From Terriglobia bacterium (GTDB taxonomy: Bacteria > Acidobacteriota > Terriglobia > Bryobacterales > Bryobacteraceae), in assembly GCA_020073345.1 (NCBI GenBank), contig JAIQFI010000007.1, forward strand, positions 110,507-174,506: a DNA stretch of 64,000 bases, read 5' to 3'. Shown piece by piece: positions 54,399 to 63,397 of this stretch. Position 1 is the stretch's first letter. The number at the start of each line of letters is the position of its first letter. The position numbers and the translations under genes are program-made. The notes beneath the pieces were generated by a model that worked only from the letters and a program-made list of their open reading frames with translations, ran no database searches and was not told where the DNA came from.

Positions 54399-55727
54399 CT
54401 ACGAACGTGCCTGCCGCATCCCCGACCCGCGCACGAAACCCGACATGGGCGGCGGAGGCGGAAGAGGCTCGGGAGCCGGCGCCACTTTTTTCGGCCGTGC
54501 GTCCAGGCGTGTGACGATCATCTCATCCTTGACGCGCTGGAACTTGGGCGTACCGGGCGCCACGCCAGTGGCCGCCACCACTTCATTGGTGACCTCCAGC
54601 GCCGCCGGTAAATATTTCTGGAAGTAATTGCGAATGCGGTCGTGGACGATCCGCTGGGTCGAATACACTGCCAGATACAGCACCTGTTCGCCGGGCGTTT
54701 TGGAGAGAACGGCATACAGCTGCGACGCTTTTTGCAGCTTGGGACTCTTCAGATCGCGTTCCAGTTTCTTCGCCGCGGTTGCAAGTTTTTCCGGAGCGGC
54801 CGTTTCCACTTTGGTCAGCTCCGCAGCGGCGATCAAGGCGCTGCGTTCCTTGGGGTTGAGCTTCTCAAACAGCACGTACAAAAACAGAGCCATAGTGTTG
54901 ATGCGGAAATCGAGGCCAAAGGGCACCATGTGACGAGCTTTTTGCAGCTTGGCGAAAACCGGCAGATTCAATTTTGCGCCGGTGAGCACGGGCGAGTACA
55001 GCTCGATCAGCTTCTCCTGCTCGAGCGCCGCGAGAAGATCATGCGAGTCGGGCTCGGCGGCGGCGTTGCGCAGCTCGCGGCCCAGCGCTTCAGCTGAGAT
55101 ACGAGTCAGCATTTCCGCCTCGCGGGCATTTTCGTATTGCAGCCTGGTGCGCTCGTCGATAGCGTACCCCAGGCGGACCCTGAAGCGAATCAGCCGCAGC
55201 ATGCGCGACGGATCGTCGTAGAAGGAATAATTATGAACCGCGCGCAGTTCCTTCCGTTCGATGTCGCCGACGCCGTTGGTGGGATCGACCAGGAGACCTA
55301 ATGACGCCTTGTTGAGGGATAGTGCTACCGCGTTCACCGTGAAATCCCGGCATCGCAGATCCTCGTGAATCGTCGCAGGTTCAATGACGGGCTTGGCGCC
55401 GGACTTCGCGAATCGCTCCGAGCGCGCCATGGCGATCTCCACGGAAACGCCGCCCTCAAAGCGCAGCTGCGTGGACTTTTTGGGCTCGTCGGTGGAAACC
55501 ACTGTCCCGCCGTGCTTGGTCGTCATCAGCTTGACCAGCTTGGCGGGGTTGCCTTCGACCGTGAAATCGAGATCGCGCACAGGGAAGCCGCCCAGCACAT
55601 CGCGCATGGCTCCGCCGGTAAGGTACAAGCTCAGGCCCGTGGTGGCCGCGGCCGCCTGCATCTGGCCCACCACCCGAAATTGTTCCCCGGTCAGGTGGCT
55701 TTCCAGCATGAACATGTAATCGCTCAT
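54399..55727 (-). CDS. cca: CCA tRNA nucleotidyltransferase
   Basis: A 442-residue class II nucleotidyltransferase. LYLTGGAMRDVLGGFPVRDLDFTVEG has the GG and DxD active site. RDFTVNAVALSL, RMLRLIRFRVRLGYAIDERT and RISAEALGRELRN are the head and neck motifs. The C-terminal region after about residue 400 is proline-rich. The enzyme adds or repairs the CCA end of tRNAs. Poly(A) polymerase activity cannot be excluded from sequence alone. Both rRNA-operon tRNAs here already encode CCA. Confidence 0.9.
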   Translation of the reverse strand: MSDYMFMLESHLTGEQFRVVGQMQAAAATTGLSLYLTGGAMRDVLGGFPVRDLDFTVEGNPAKLVKLMTTKHGGTVVSTDEPKKSTQLRFEGGVSVEIAMARSERFAKSGAKPVIEPATIHEDLRCRDFTVNAVALSLNKASLGLLVDPTNGVGDIERKELRAVHNYSFYDDPSRMLRLIRFRVRLGYAIDERTRLQYENAREAEMLTRISAEALGRELRNAAAEPDSHDLLAALEQEKLIELYSPVLTGAKLNLPVFAKLQKARHMVPFGLDFRINTMALFLYVLFEKLNPKERSALIAAAELTKVETAAPEKLATAAKKLERDLKSPKLQKASQLYAVLSKTPGEQVLYLAVYSTQRIVHDRIRNYFQKYLPAALEVTNEVVAATGVAPGTPKFQRVKDEMIVTRLDARPKKVAPAPEPLPPPPPMSGFVRGSGMRQARS

Positions 55728-55764
55728 TCTGTCCTCGCCTTCTCGTTACGCCGCGCCGGGGGAT

Positions 55765-56715
55765 TCATGCGCGGGGGTGATGCCGGTCGATAACTTCGCG
55801 CAGCCTGCGCCGCGCCACGTGCGTATACACCTGCGTGGTGGAAATGTCGGCGTGTCCCAGCATGATCTGGACACTGCGCAGGTCGGCGCCGCCTTCCACC
55901 AGATGCGTGGCGAAACTGTGCCGGACGACGTGCGGCGTCAGCCGGCGAAAAATTCCTACACTGCGTCCGTGCTTCCGGATCAGCGACCAGAACGTCTGGC
56001 GGGTCATGGCGGAACCACGCGACGACGTGACGAACAGGTACCGGCTCGCCCGGCCCTTCAGCAGTTTGGGCCGCCCGTCCGCAAGATAGCGATCGACCGC
56101 ACCTCCGGCCGGCTCGCCAAATGGAACCACACGCTGCTTGTTTCCTTTTCCGATGACTTTCAGCACGCCCATCCGCCGCTCCACGGCCGTCAGCTCCAGA
56201 CCGCAAAGTTCCGAAACTCGCAAGCCAGTGGCGTATAGCAGTTCGAGCATGGCCCGATCCCGCAAACCTCTGGGGTCATCGTCGGGCGGCGCGGCAATGA
56301 GGCGCTCGACCTCCTCCCGGTTGAGGTATTTCGGCAAAGTGGACCACTGCTTGGGGGATGCCAGAAACTCGGCCGGGTCTTTCCCTACTTCGCCCTCCCG
56401 CGTCAGGAAACGGTAATAGTTTCTGAGCGTTGCGACATGCCGGGCGATCGAACGCGGCGAGTACTTAGCCCCGTAAAGGGACTCTACGTAGTCCGCCAGC
56501 TGCTGCCCAGAAGCCTGCTGCTCTGGCACTGGAAGTTCCGAGTTAAACCTTTCCAAATCTAAACGATAGGACGACAGCGTGTGGCGTGCCAGCCCCTTTT
56601 CCACACGGCAAAAGTTGAGAAAAGACTCGGCCAGGCCGGAAAGTGGCTTCCCAAAGCCGGAATGTGGCTTCCCTAAGCCGGAAAGTGGCTCCGCCACTGG
56701 CGCCAACGGCTGCAT
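55765..56715 (-). CDS. xerD: Tyrosine recombinase XerD-like
   Basis: A 316-residue site-specific recombinase. The N-terminal SAM-like DNA-binding domain covers about 30-115 (LNFCRVEKGLARHTLSSYRLDLERF). Catalytic residues are the Arg in ATGLRVSELCGLEL, His-x-x-Arg in HVVRHSFATHL, His in MLGHADIS, and the nucleophile Y297 in STTQVYTHV. XerCD resolves chromosome dimers at dif. The first 25 residues come from a 21-bp tandem repeat and are unusual. The ATG lies 7 nt after TATCAT. Confidence 0.92.
   Translation of the reverse strand: MQPLAPVAEPLSGLGKPHSGFGKPLSGLAESFLNFCRVEKGLARHTLSSYRLDLERFNSELPVPEQQASGQQLADYVESLYGAKYSPRSIARHVATLRNYYRFLTREGEVGKDPAEFLASPKQWSTLPKYLNREEVERLIAAPPDDDPRGLRDRAMLELLYATGLRVSELCGLELTAVERRMGVLKVIGKGNKQRVVPFGEPAGGAVDRYLADGRPKLLKGRASRYLFVTSSRGSAMTRQTFWSLIRKHGRSVGIFRRLTPHVVRHSFATHLVEGGADLRSVQIMLGHADISTTQVYTHVARRRLREVIDRHHPRA
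56633..56699. repeat. 21-bp tandem repeat in the xerD N-terminus
   Basis: About three units of AGTGGCTTCCC-AAGCCGGAA type (21 bp), coding on the minus strand for repeated PLSGLGK/PHSGFGK/PLSGLAE. Confidence 0.8.
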
Positions 56716-56742
56716 CCTGCTAATGATACAATACTTGCGAAA

Positions 56743-57240
56743 TTGTTTGGAAGGGCTTCAGCAGCAAACAAGAAGGTTTTGGTCGCCCGCTTCGATCGCG
56801 CTCCCTTGCAGGGGTTTGTCCAGACCCCCGGCGGGCTCCAGGCGGACGGGCTGGAATTGCTGACTCCCGAGGGAACCTTAGTTCAGATTCCGTACTCGGA
56901 GACGAAGGCGGTCTGTTTTGTCCGGGAATTCGATAACGCCGAAACCTGGAAGCGGAACCGGTCCTTCGCCGCGCGCCCCAAGACTGCGGGACTTTGGATC
57001 CAGCTCCGGTTCCGGGACGGGGATACGCTCGAAGGCCTCATCCCCAATAATCTTCTTCAAGTGGAGACGGCGGGCTACAGTGTGATTCCGCCCGACCCGA
57101 CCTTTCAGAACCAGCGCGTGTTCGTGCCGAAGGAGGCGCTGGAGTCGGTCCAAGTGCTCGGCGTGATCGGCAGTCCTCTACGGCGGCGGGCCAAGGAACG
57201 TGCGGCCAAGGACAACCAGTTGGAAATGTTTGGGGAGTGA
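56743..57240 (+). CDS. Hypothetical protein, possibly PilZ/DUF6982-like (165 aa)
   Basis: Not firmly recognised. It starts at TTG 56743, with no good ribosome binding site. KKVLVARFDRAPLQGFVQTPGG and FRDGDTLEGLIPNNLLQVETAGYSVIPPDPTFQNQRVFVPKEAL form two beta-rich blocks. They recall DUF6982-type proteins, some linked to PilZ and c-di-GMP domains. The tail is basic (LRRRAKERAAKDNQLEMFGE). It is divergent from xerD, with 27 bp between starts. Confidence 0.65.
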   Translation: MFGRASAANKKVLVARFDRAPLQGFVQTPGGLQADGLELLTPEGTLVQIPYSETKAVCFVREFDNAETWKRNRSFAARPKTAGLWIQLRFRDGDTLEGLIPNNLLQVETAGYSVIPPDPTFQNQRVFVPKEALESVQVLGVIGSPLRRRAKERAAKDNQLEMFGE

Positions 57241-57250
57241 ACAGGCGAGT

Positions 57251-57814
57251 CTAGACCGAAACCGGCACGCGGAGAGAAAATTCTCCCAGGGTGGTCCAGC
57301 CGTTTTCGAGGGTGTTCTGAACCAGCGTAAGGTGGTCGACCGCGAAGTGCCGGGTTCCGGAATATTCCCGCCAGCGGCGCGTTGCCAGCTCCGTTACGGA
57401 AGCTAACTTCGCCGGATCCAGATCCTGCGCCAGAGTCACGTGCGGATGATACTCAAACAATTCCTGGCGGTACAGGCCGTCGCGATGCAGCGCTTCGTGA
57501 ATCTTGCGTGCCTCGGCCCAGCCGGCCCCCAAGGAAAGATGCACCACCTGGGAAACTTCGAACACCCGCACATCGCATAGTTCCACGCGAAAGGCGGGCT
57601 GATTTCGTAAGCCGGCTTCCAGCTGACCGCGGATTTGTTCCAGAGGAATATCGAGGAGACGTGGCGGAAGGAATGTCAGGTGGCTGCGCGCCGTACACTC
57701 CGGTTGTGTTTCCTGGCGGAGGCGTTCGATAAAACCAGCCAATGGCTGCGGAACGTACGCCACCAGAGAGAAGGAATTAATAGCGGTTCCTTCCCCGCAA
57801 AACCCATCTGTCAA
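57251..57814 (-). CDS. 2'-5' RNA ligase family protein (2H phosphoesterase)
   Basis: A 187-residue protein. The two HxT motifs of 2H phosphoesterases are present: HLTFLPPR near residue 45 and HPHVTLAQDL near residue 122. The family opens or joins 2'-5' RNA linkages or cyclic phosphates; the natural role in bacteria is unclear. The first dozen residues may be non-native if a later start is used. It is convergent with the DUF6982-like gene. Confidence 0.85.
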   Translation of the reverse strand: MTDGFCGEGTAINSFSLVAYVPQPLAGFIERLRQETQPECTARSHLTFLPPRLLDIPLEQIRGQLEAGLRNQPAFRVELCDVRVFEVSQVVHLSLGAGWAEARKIHEALHRDGLYRQELFEYHPHVTLAQDLDPAKLASVTELATRRWREYSGTRHFAVDHLTLVQNTLENGWTTLGEFSLRVPVSV

Positions 57815-57835
57815 TGATGCACTCTGCTGTTCGCC

Positions 57836-58189
57836 CTATTGTAACGCAGGCGCCTGATCGTCATTGGGCACACTATCCGGCGGCGGCTCGGTCGCGAGCG
57901 GCTTTGGCTCGGGCAGAGCCCATTGCGCCTCTTCGAATCCCACGAACTTAAAGATGCGCAGGGACCCGTCCGCGGCAGATTCCAGGAGATCACCGACTTC
58001 CAGGGGACTCGCGGTGTCCCGCAAAGCGAAAAAGGCGGCATATGGGGTTTCGGCCTCCACCAAGTCCTCGCCAGTGGCGGCGGGGTGGTAGTCGCGAGGC
58101 TTCACGGTGGCGGTCCCGCTCACGTGCGGCGCGAAGCGGACCTGCTGGCGCAGGTGATCCTTCAGGCGATGGATACGGTACGTCGGCAT
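57836..58189 (-). CDS. Hypothetical protein (117 aa)
   Basis: Not recognised. I choose ATG 58189 (MPTYRIHRLKDHLRQQVRFAPH); ATG 58222 would add 11 residues. A small beta domain contains GTATVKPRDYHP and SPLEVGDLLESAADGSLRIFKFVGFEEAQWAL. The tail is proline-rich and acidic. The layout suggests a cytosolic protein. It is followed after 21 nt by the 2'-5' RNA ligase-like gene on the same strand. Confidence 0.7.
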   Translation of the reverse strand: MPTYRIHRLKDHLRQQVRFAPHVSGTATVKPRDYHPAATGEDLVEAETPYAAFFALRDTASPLEVGDLLESAADGSLRIFKFVGFEEAQWALPEPKPLATEPPPDSVPNDDQAPALQ

Positions 58190-58246
58190 GGGCGTTCCGG
58201 TCTTATTATGCAACAAAACCAATTCAGAACAAAAATGTTTTTTGGG

Positions 58247-58978
58247 TTACAGCGCCCCCAGCTTTGCTAAAGTGGCCGCGGCGTCTTCGGCGCCCTGGTC
58301 GAGCCAGCGCTCGATGTTGCTGCGTTTCCACTGGATGGTGTCGCGAACCGAACCGAGACTCCGGCCGGGGCGGATCTCGACGACGTCGATTCCCGGCGGA
58401 ACCGCGGGATTGTGCCCCGCTATCGCGCGGAACGCCCGGACGCCGTGCCCCAGCCACCAGGACGGAGGCTTAGGCAGCGCCTGCAAGCCAATGATGTGTT
58501 TGGCTCCCAGCTCGGCGGCGGCCCAGAGAGGCAAGGCTCCCAGCAGCCCGCCATCGGAATACCATTGCGTCCCGATCCGGACTTGGGGCAGCGCGAAAGG
58601 AAGCGCGCAGGACGCGGCCAGGTGCTGCCAGGTAATTTCGGAATCGCGAAAGATCCTAGGTTTCATGCGCGGCAGCTCGGTGGCGGTAATCGCGAATGGG
58701 ATTCGCGGCGTGTACCGGGCCATCATCCGGCGGATGTTGTGCGGCAGATCCGCGAAGCGGGCAAACGCCGGCTCGAGCCACATGGCCGCGAGTTCCTCGG
58801 GCGTTGCCCCGCTGGCGATCGCGTATCCGTTCAGCGATCCCACGGAGGCGCCCACAATCAGGTCAGGAGTGATGCGTCCTGCCAGCGCGCTCCAGGCCCC
58901 CGCCTGCCACGCGCCGAATAAGCCTCCACCGGAAAGGACTAACGCCCGCATGAGAATATGTAGTGTAGCGCTGTCCAT
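58247..58978 (-). CDS. Patatin-like phospholipase
   Basis: A 243-residue protein. LVLSGGGLFGAWQAGAW is the oxyanion loop, GASVGSLNG (GxSxG) holds the nucleophile Ser, and YSDGGLLGALPLW supplies the Asp of the Ser-Asp dyad. Patatin-like enzymes hydrolyse lipids. No signal peptide or membrane segment is seen, so it is cytosolic or secreted by another route. A start at residue 10 (MRALVLSGGG) is also likely and lies 10 nt after TACACT. Confidence 0.92.
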   Translation of the reverse strand: MDSATLHILMRALVLSGGGLFGAWQAGAWSALAGRITPDLIVGASVGSLNGYAIASGATPEELAAMWLEPAFARFADLPHNIRRMMARYTPRIPFAITATELPRMKPRIFRDSEITWQHLAASCALPFALPQVRIGTQWYSDGGLLGALPLWAAAELGAKHIIGLQALPKPPSWWLGHGVRAFRAIAGHNPAVPPGIDVVEIRPGRSLGSVRDTIQWKRSNIERWLDQGAEDAAATLAKLGAL

Positions 58979-58992
58979 GGCTAAAGCCCTCC

Positions 58993-60210
58993 ATGAAATC
59001 TAAACGTTTCTGGCTCACCCTGATCATTCTGGCCATCGCCGGAGTGGTGCTCTGGAGGCTGGAACTGCAGCGCAGCCAGCCTCCCCAAGTGACGTTTGCG
59101 CGGACGATCAGCGAAAGCATCTCGAGCCTGGTTTCGACCAACGGCAAGGTGGAGCCGGTGGAATCCGGTCAGGCGCGCGCGGAACGCTCCGGCGCCGTGA
59201 AACGGATTCTGATCCGGCAGGGGCAGCGCGTTGAGAAGGGGCAAACACTGGTGGAGCTGGACGCTTCCGACGCGCAGGCGGAGCTGAAGACGGCAGAAGC
59301 CCGCCAGGCGGCAATTCGTGCGGAGATGCAGGTGCTTGCGCAGGGCGGCCGGGCAGCGGACCGCACGGGGATCGATACCGCCATCGACAAAGCTCGTTTG
59401 GAATTGAAAATCGCGCAGGACGCCCAAGCCAGGGCGGTGCGGCTGCGCGACAAGCAAGCAGGCACCGAAGAGGAGGTGCGGACGGCCAAAGAAGCGGCGG
59501 ACCGGGCCCAGGCGCAGATCCAGGCTCTGCAGCAGCAACGCGCCTCACTCGTCGCACCGGCGGATCACAGCAGCGCCGAAGCGCGTCTGGACGAGGCCAG
59601 GACGGCTGCGCAATTGGCCGAGGCTCGCATCCGCATGAGTGTGGTGCAGGCGCCGATCGCGGGCATCGTCTACCAGTTCGACCTGAAGCCGGGGGCCTAC
59701 TTGAACACGGGCGATCCAGTGGCTTCTATTGGTCGTCTGGATCGCGTCCATGTCAAGGTTTACGTCGACGAGCCGGATCTGGGCAGAGTGAAGCAAGGCA
59801 TGCCGGTGGCCATCACCTGGGACGCGCTCCCTGGACGGAAATGGAAGGGTTCGGTGGACAGCACGCCCAACGCAATCGTCACGATGGGCGCGCGCCAGGT
59901 GGGCGAGGTGATGTGTAACATCGAAAACCCGGATATGGATCTGTTGCCTGGCACCAACGTCAACGCGGTCATTCTTTCGGAAACAGTGGAGAACGCGGTC
60001 ACGATACCGAAGGAAGCCGTGCACCGCGAGCAGGGTAAGACCGGCGTATACCTGCTGGAGGGAGATCACATCCGGTGGCGCCCGATTACGCAGGGCGTCA
60101 ACAACACCACGCGCACGGAGGTCAAGGAATTGAAGGACGGCGATGCGGTCGCGCTGCCTTCGGAAAAGCCGCTGAAGGACGGGATGATGGTGGAACCAGT
60201 TGTCCAATAG
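58993..60210 (+). CDS. HlyD/RND-type periplasmic adaptor protein
   Basis: A 405-residue protein with one N-terminal membrane anchor (FWLTLIILAIAGVVLW). GKVEPVESGQARAERSGAVKRILIRQGQRVEKGQTLVELD is the first half of the lipoyl domain. A long coiled-coil hairpin (about 95-205) follows, then VQAPIAGIVYQFDLKPGAYL closes the lipoyl domain, and a beta-barrel region ends the protein. Such proteins link an inner membrane pump to an outer membrane channel. The usual pump and channel genes are not adjacent. Confidence 0.92.
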   Translation: MKSKRFWLTLIILAIAGVVLWRLELQRSQPPQVTFARTISESISSLVSTNGKVEPVESGQARAERSGAVKRILIRQGQRVEKGQTLVELDASDAQAELKTAEARQAAIRAEMQVLAQGGRAADRTGIDTAIDKARLELKIAQDAQARAVRLRDKQAGTEEEVRTAKEAADRAQAQIQALQQQRASLVAPADHSSAEARLDEARTAAQLAEARIRMSVVQAPIAGIVYQFDLKPGAYLNTGDPVASIGRLDRVHVKVYVDEPDLGRVKQGMPVAITWDALPGRKWKGSVDSTPNAIVTMGARQVGEVMCNIENPDMDLLPGTNVNAVILSETVENAVTIPKEAVHREQGKTGVYLLEGDHIRWRPITQGVNNTTRTEVKELKDGDAVALPSEKPLKDGMMVEPVVQ

Positions 60211-60228
60211 TCGATAAACTCGTTTCCG

Positions 60229-61938
60229 ATGGCGATCAACCTCAAACCCGTGGATGTCGTTGTCGTTGGGCTGGGCGCGGCAGGTGGCGTCGCGGTGCTG
60301 CCGCTGGCGCGAGCCGGGCTGACGGTAGCCGGGATCGAAGCCGGCACGTGGATGACCAAGGAGCCGGGCAAATTCTTCCACGCCGACGAGATTTATAACA
60401 ATGTCCGCGGCCTAGTCACCACCGGCCACAAGGTGCAGGGCGAGATCCCCACGGTCCGCAACAGCGTGACGGGTCCGGCTACACAAGGGAACGCCCATCC
60501 CATGATGAATGCGATCGGCGGCACGTCGATCCACTATCACGCGCAGAGCTGGCGGTTTAATCCTTGGGATTTCAAGGTGCGGTCCGCCTCGATCCAGCGC
60601 TACGGCGCCAATTCCATTCCCAAAGGATCGACGGTAGAAGACTGGCCCATCGGATACGAGGACCTGGAGCCGTATTACGACATCATCGAGCACGAAGTGG
60701 GCGTCTCCGGGCGAGCCGGAAACATCCAGGGCAAGCTGACGGGCCGGGGCAGCAATTTCGAAGGGCCGCGCCAGCGCGAGTATCCCATGCCTCCGCTGCG
60801 CGACACCGATTTCACGGATCTGATGACCAAGGCGGGAAAATCGCTGGGATGGAATCCGTTTCGCGGGCCCGCTGCGATTAACTCGCAGGACTATCGCGGG
60901 CGGCCATCCTGCGCCTATCACGGCTATTGCGACCGCGGCGGTTGCCACGTAAACGCCAAGAACTCGACCGCCGTCACGACGATTCCCGCCGCGCAGAAGT
61001 TCAAGAATTTTTCGATCTATGATAATGCGCAGGTCACGCGGGTCCAGGTCGACAACAACGACAAAGTATCTGGGGTGCTCTACATTCGCAATGGCAAGGA
61101 ATACTTCCAGCCGTCCAAGGTCGTGCTAATCGCATCCTACGCCTACGAGAACGCGCGGTTGCTGCTGCTGTCGAAATCCAAAGCCTGTCCCAACGGTTTA
61201 TCGAATAATCACGGCCAGGTGGGGAAGCACCACTTCGGACATTGGAATAGCGCGCTGACGGCACTGTTCCCGTTCGATATCAACGTCTGGTACGGGGCCA
61301 TTGCTCAGGGCGTGGTGATCGACGAATGGGCCGACGACAATTTCGATCACTCGGGCCTCGGGTTCATCGGCGGCTCGAGCCTACACGTGTATCACGAGAA
61401 GCATCCCATCGCGGCGGCGGCGATGGGCACGTTTGGCCGCGCGCCGCAGTGGGGCTCGAAGTGGAAGGCGTTCATTCGCGAAAACGCCGGCCGCACGGCT
61501 CCCGCATATCTGCAGACCACCAGCTTGCCCTACGAAGACCAGTATCTGGATCTGGATCCGCAGGTGAAAGATCCACTGGGCGATCCGGTGATCCGGATCA
61601 CGACCGGTCCCCGCGAAAATGAAAATCGCGCGACGGCTTACGCTGTCGCGAAAACGCAGGATTGGTTCCGGGCGGCCGGCGCCATCGAGGTGACCGGAGG
61701 CGCAGGATTCGGCGGAGGGCTTTCGACCCACGCCACGGGCGGAACGCGCATGGGCGACGATCCCGGCACGAACGTCGTCGACAAGTGGGGTTTCTCGCAT
61801 GAAGCTCCGAATCTGGGCATCCTGGGAGGATCGGTGATGGGCACCATGGGCGCCCGCAATCCGACATTGACCGTGCAGGCGCTGGCGTGGCGGACAGCCG
61901 AGCACGTGGTGAAGAACTGGAAAGCGATCATAGGCTGA
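60229..61938 (+). CDS. GMC-family oxidoreductase
   Basis: A 569-residue FAD enzyme. VVVVGLGAAGGVAVLPLARAGLTVAGIEAG binds FAD. GGTSIHYHAQSWRFNPWDF is the second conserved block. The C-terminal domain contains GGLSTHATGGTRMGDDPGTNVV and MGARNPTLTVQALAWRTAEHV, with active-site His and Asn. It resembles the FAD subunit of gluconate 2-dehydrogenase-like complexes, which usually need a small subunit with a Tat signal and a cytochrome. Neither is adjacent. TAAACT ends 8 nt before the ATG. Confidence 0.92.
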   Translation: MAINLKPVDVVVVGLGAAGGVAVLPLARAGLTVAGIEAGTWMTKEPGKFFHADEIYNNVRGLVTTGHKVQGEIPTVRNSVTGPATQGNAHPMMNAIGGTSIHYHAQSWRFNPWDFKVRSASIQRYGANSIPKGSTVEDWPIGYEDLEPYYDIIEHEVGVSGRAGNIQGKLTGRGSNFEGPRQREYPMPPLRDTDFTDLMTKAGKSLGWNPFRGPAAINSQDYRGRPSCAYHGYCDRGGCHVNAKNSTAVTTIPAAQKFKNFSIYDNAQVTRVQVDNNDKVSGVLYIRNGKEYFQPSKVVLIASYAYENARLLLLSKSKACPNGLSNNHGQVGKHHFGHWNSALTALFPFDINVWYGAIAQGVVIDEWADDNFDHSGLGFIGGSSLHVYHEKHPIAAAAMGTFGRAPQWGSKWKAFIRENAGRTAPAYLQTTSLPYEDQYLDLDPQVKDPLGDPVIRITTGPRENENRATAYAVAKTQDWFRAAGAIEVTGGAGFGGGLSTHATGGTRMGDDPGTNVVDKWGFSHEAPNLGILGGSVMGTMGARNPTLTVQALAWRTAEHVVKNWKAIIG

Positions 61939-61944
61939 TCCAAA

Positions 61945-62298
61945 ATGATTGCAACGCCGGAAGACGCACGCCTGTTCTTTGACCGCTGGAAAGAAGCCGC
62001 GCCGCCGTTGAAGGTGCGCCTATGGGCCTCCTCTTTATTCTTCGACGCCGTGGGAACCGTCATCAATTTCACCCCGGAGAATCTGGAACTGGGCGGCGAT
62101 TCCTGGAAGTTCACCATACCACTCGAGGGCGTGAGTTTTTCGTTTTCCGATCCGCGCGAGATTCCGGTAGCCAGCGTCCGCGAGTCGGAAACGGCCCAGT
62201 ATGAGTTCGGAATCGCCCTCCAGTTGCCCAATGGCGACCAACTGGTCATAATGGAATTGAAGGCATCCTCCCAGCCCGCCAGCGAATCAGACGACTGA
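61945..62298 (+). CDS. Hypothetical protein (117 aa)
   Basis: Not recognised. A soluble, acidic protein with a helical start (PEDARLFFDRWKEAAPPLKVRLW) and a beta-rich remainder (GDSWKFTIPLEGVSFSFSDPREI). It starts 6 nt after the GMC oxidoreductase stop and is probably co-transcribed with it. Confidence 0.75.
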   Translation: MIATPEDARLFFDRWKEAAPPLKVRLWASSLFFDAVGTVINFTPENLELGGDSWKFTIPLEGVSFSFSDPREIPVASVRESETAQYEFGIALQLPNGDQLVIMELKASSQPASESDD

Positions 62299-62400
62299 GC
62301 CTCGCTGCCCCTAGTACTATAAGTCCTAGAATTTTCTGGGCTTGCTAACCGCAGGATTTCATGGGAAACAGGAAACTGCCCGGTCGTATCCAATTATCTG

Positions 62401-62871
62401 ATGCATAACGTACACAGTCTATTGCCGCGCTGCAGCCGCCTCGCTCGATCCACGGTGCTGGGCGTCGCGGCATGCGCTGCCGTCGCCAGCGACAATACCC
62501 TTCCGGTTACCGATCCGCGCACTGTGCGGCTGGAAGCGTTCTTCAAGGCCTACGATTGCCCGGCACCCCTGCACGTGGAGGAGTATCTGCGGGCCGCCGA
62601 CTCTCACGCGCTGGATTACCGGCTTCTTCCGGCGATATCCCTGGTGGAGAGCACCTGCGGGACTTTCGAGAAGTGGAACAACCGCTGGGGTTGGGATTCG
62701 GTGCAGAGCGGATTCCCTTCGGTGCCGGCCGGCATCGACTTCATCAGCGAGCAGCTTGCCGAGAGTCCCCACTACAAGGGCAAGACGATCGAGCAGAAGC
62801 TATTCACTTACAATCCCTATAAAGAGTATGTCCGCCAAGTCAAATGGCTGATGCGGCAGATCGAGGACTGA
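62401..62871 (+). CDS. Lysozyme-like exported protein (glucosaminidase-type)
   Basis: A 156-residue protein. The first 30 residues (LARSTVLGVAACAAVAS) look like a signal sequence, though short on charge order. RLLPAISLVESTCGTFEKWNNRWGW resembles the catalytic helix of lysozyme-like glucosaminidases, with Glu in LVES. AGIDFISEQLAESPHYKGKTIEQKLFTYNP fits the rest of such a domain. It would act on peptidoglycan in the periplasm. Two cysteines (DCPAPL, STCG) may pair. Confidence 0.7.
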   Translation: MHNVHSLLPRCSRLARSTVLGVAACAAVASDNTLPVTDPRTVRLEAFFKAYDCPAPLHVEEYLRAADSHALDYRLLPAISLVESTCGTFEKWNNRWGWDSVQSGFPSVPAGIDFISEQLAESPHYKGKTIEQKLFTYNPYKEYVRQVKWLMRQIED

Positions 62872-62908
62872 ACCATCCCGGTCCGCAAAGCGGCATGTTA
62901 CCTGTGAA

Positions 62909-63241
62909 TTAGAGCTTTCCCCAAAAAGCGAATCCGACAGCCCCAAGAATGCAGAAGAACGATGCTGCGTAATTCCAGCGCACCGGCTCTCCGAGATAGA
63001 AGTACGCGAAAACGGCGAAAACCACCAGCGTTATGCACTCCTGGATCACCTTCAGCTGGTAACCGGTGAACTGTCCGTACCCGATTCTGTTGGCTGGAAC
63101 CTGAAAACAGTACTCCCCAAAGGCAATGAGCCAACTGACAACGATGGCCGAAACAAGCGGCATGGAGCGGTGCTTCAGGTGCCCGTACCACGCGAAAGTC
63201 ATAAACGTGTTCGAGATGATGAGTAGGATTACGGTGGACAT
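62909..63241 (-). CDS. DMT-family (DUF486) membrane protein
   Basis: From ATG 63241 the protein has 110 residues; the frame is open further upstream. Four membrane segments are visible. TFAWYGHLKH near residue 12, SWLIAFGEYCFQVPANRIGY and QLKVIQECITLVVFAVFAYFYLGEP are the DUF486 signature. Function is unknown; the fold is that of half-size drug/metabolite transporters. Confidence 0.92.
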   Translation of the reverse strand: MSTVILLIISNTFMTFAWYGHLKHRSMPLVSAIVVSWLIAFGEYCFQVPANRIGYGQFTGYQLKVIQECITLVVFAVFAYFYLGEPVRWNYAASFFCILGAVGFAFWGKL

Positions 63242-63397
63242 GGCTGTGCCATCATCGTAATCCGCTGGGGCGGCGGGTTTCAAACTGTTTCAAACCCTCA
63301 CCTTTCCATGTGGCATCGGGAAGGCTAACAGTTCTAGCAAGCTTGGTCTGGGGTTGGCCATGCCCTACAATGTGGAATCAACGTCAAAGGCCAAGCT

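Noticed and set aside
56633..56699. Repeats considered as a small CRISPR array
   Set aside because: Units are contiguous 21-bp tandem copies inside a coding sequence, without spacers. No CRISPR array was seen elsewhere.
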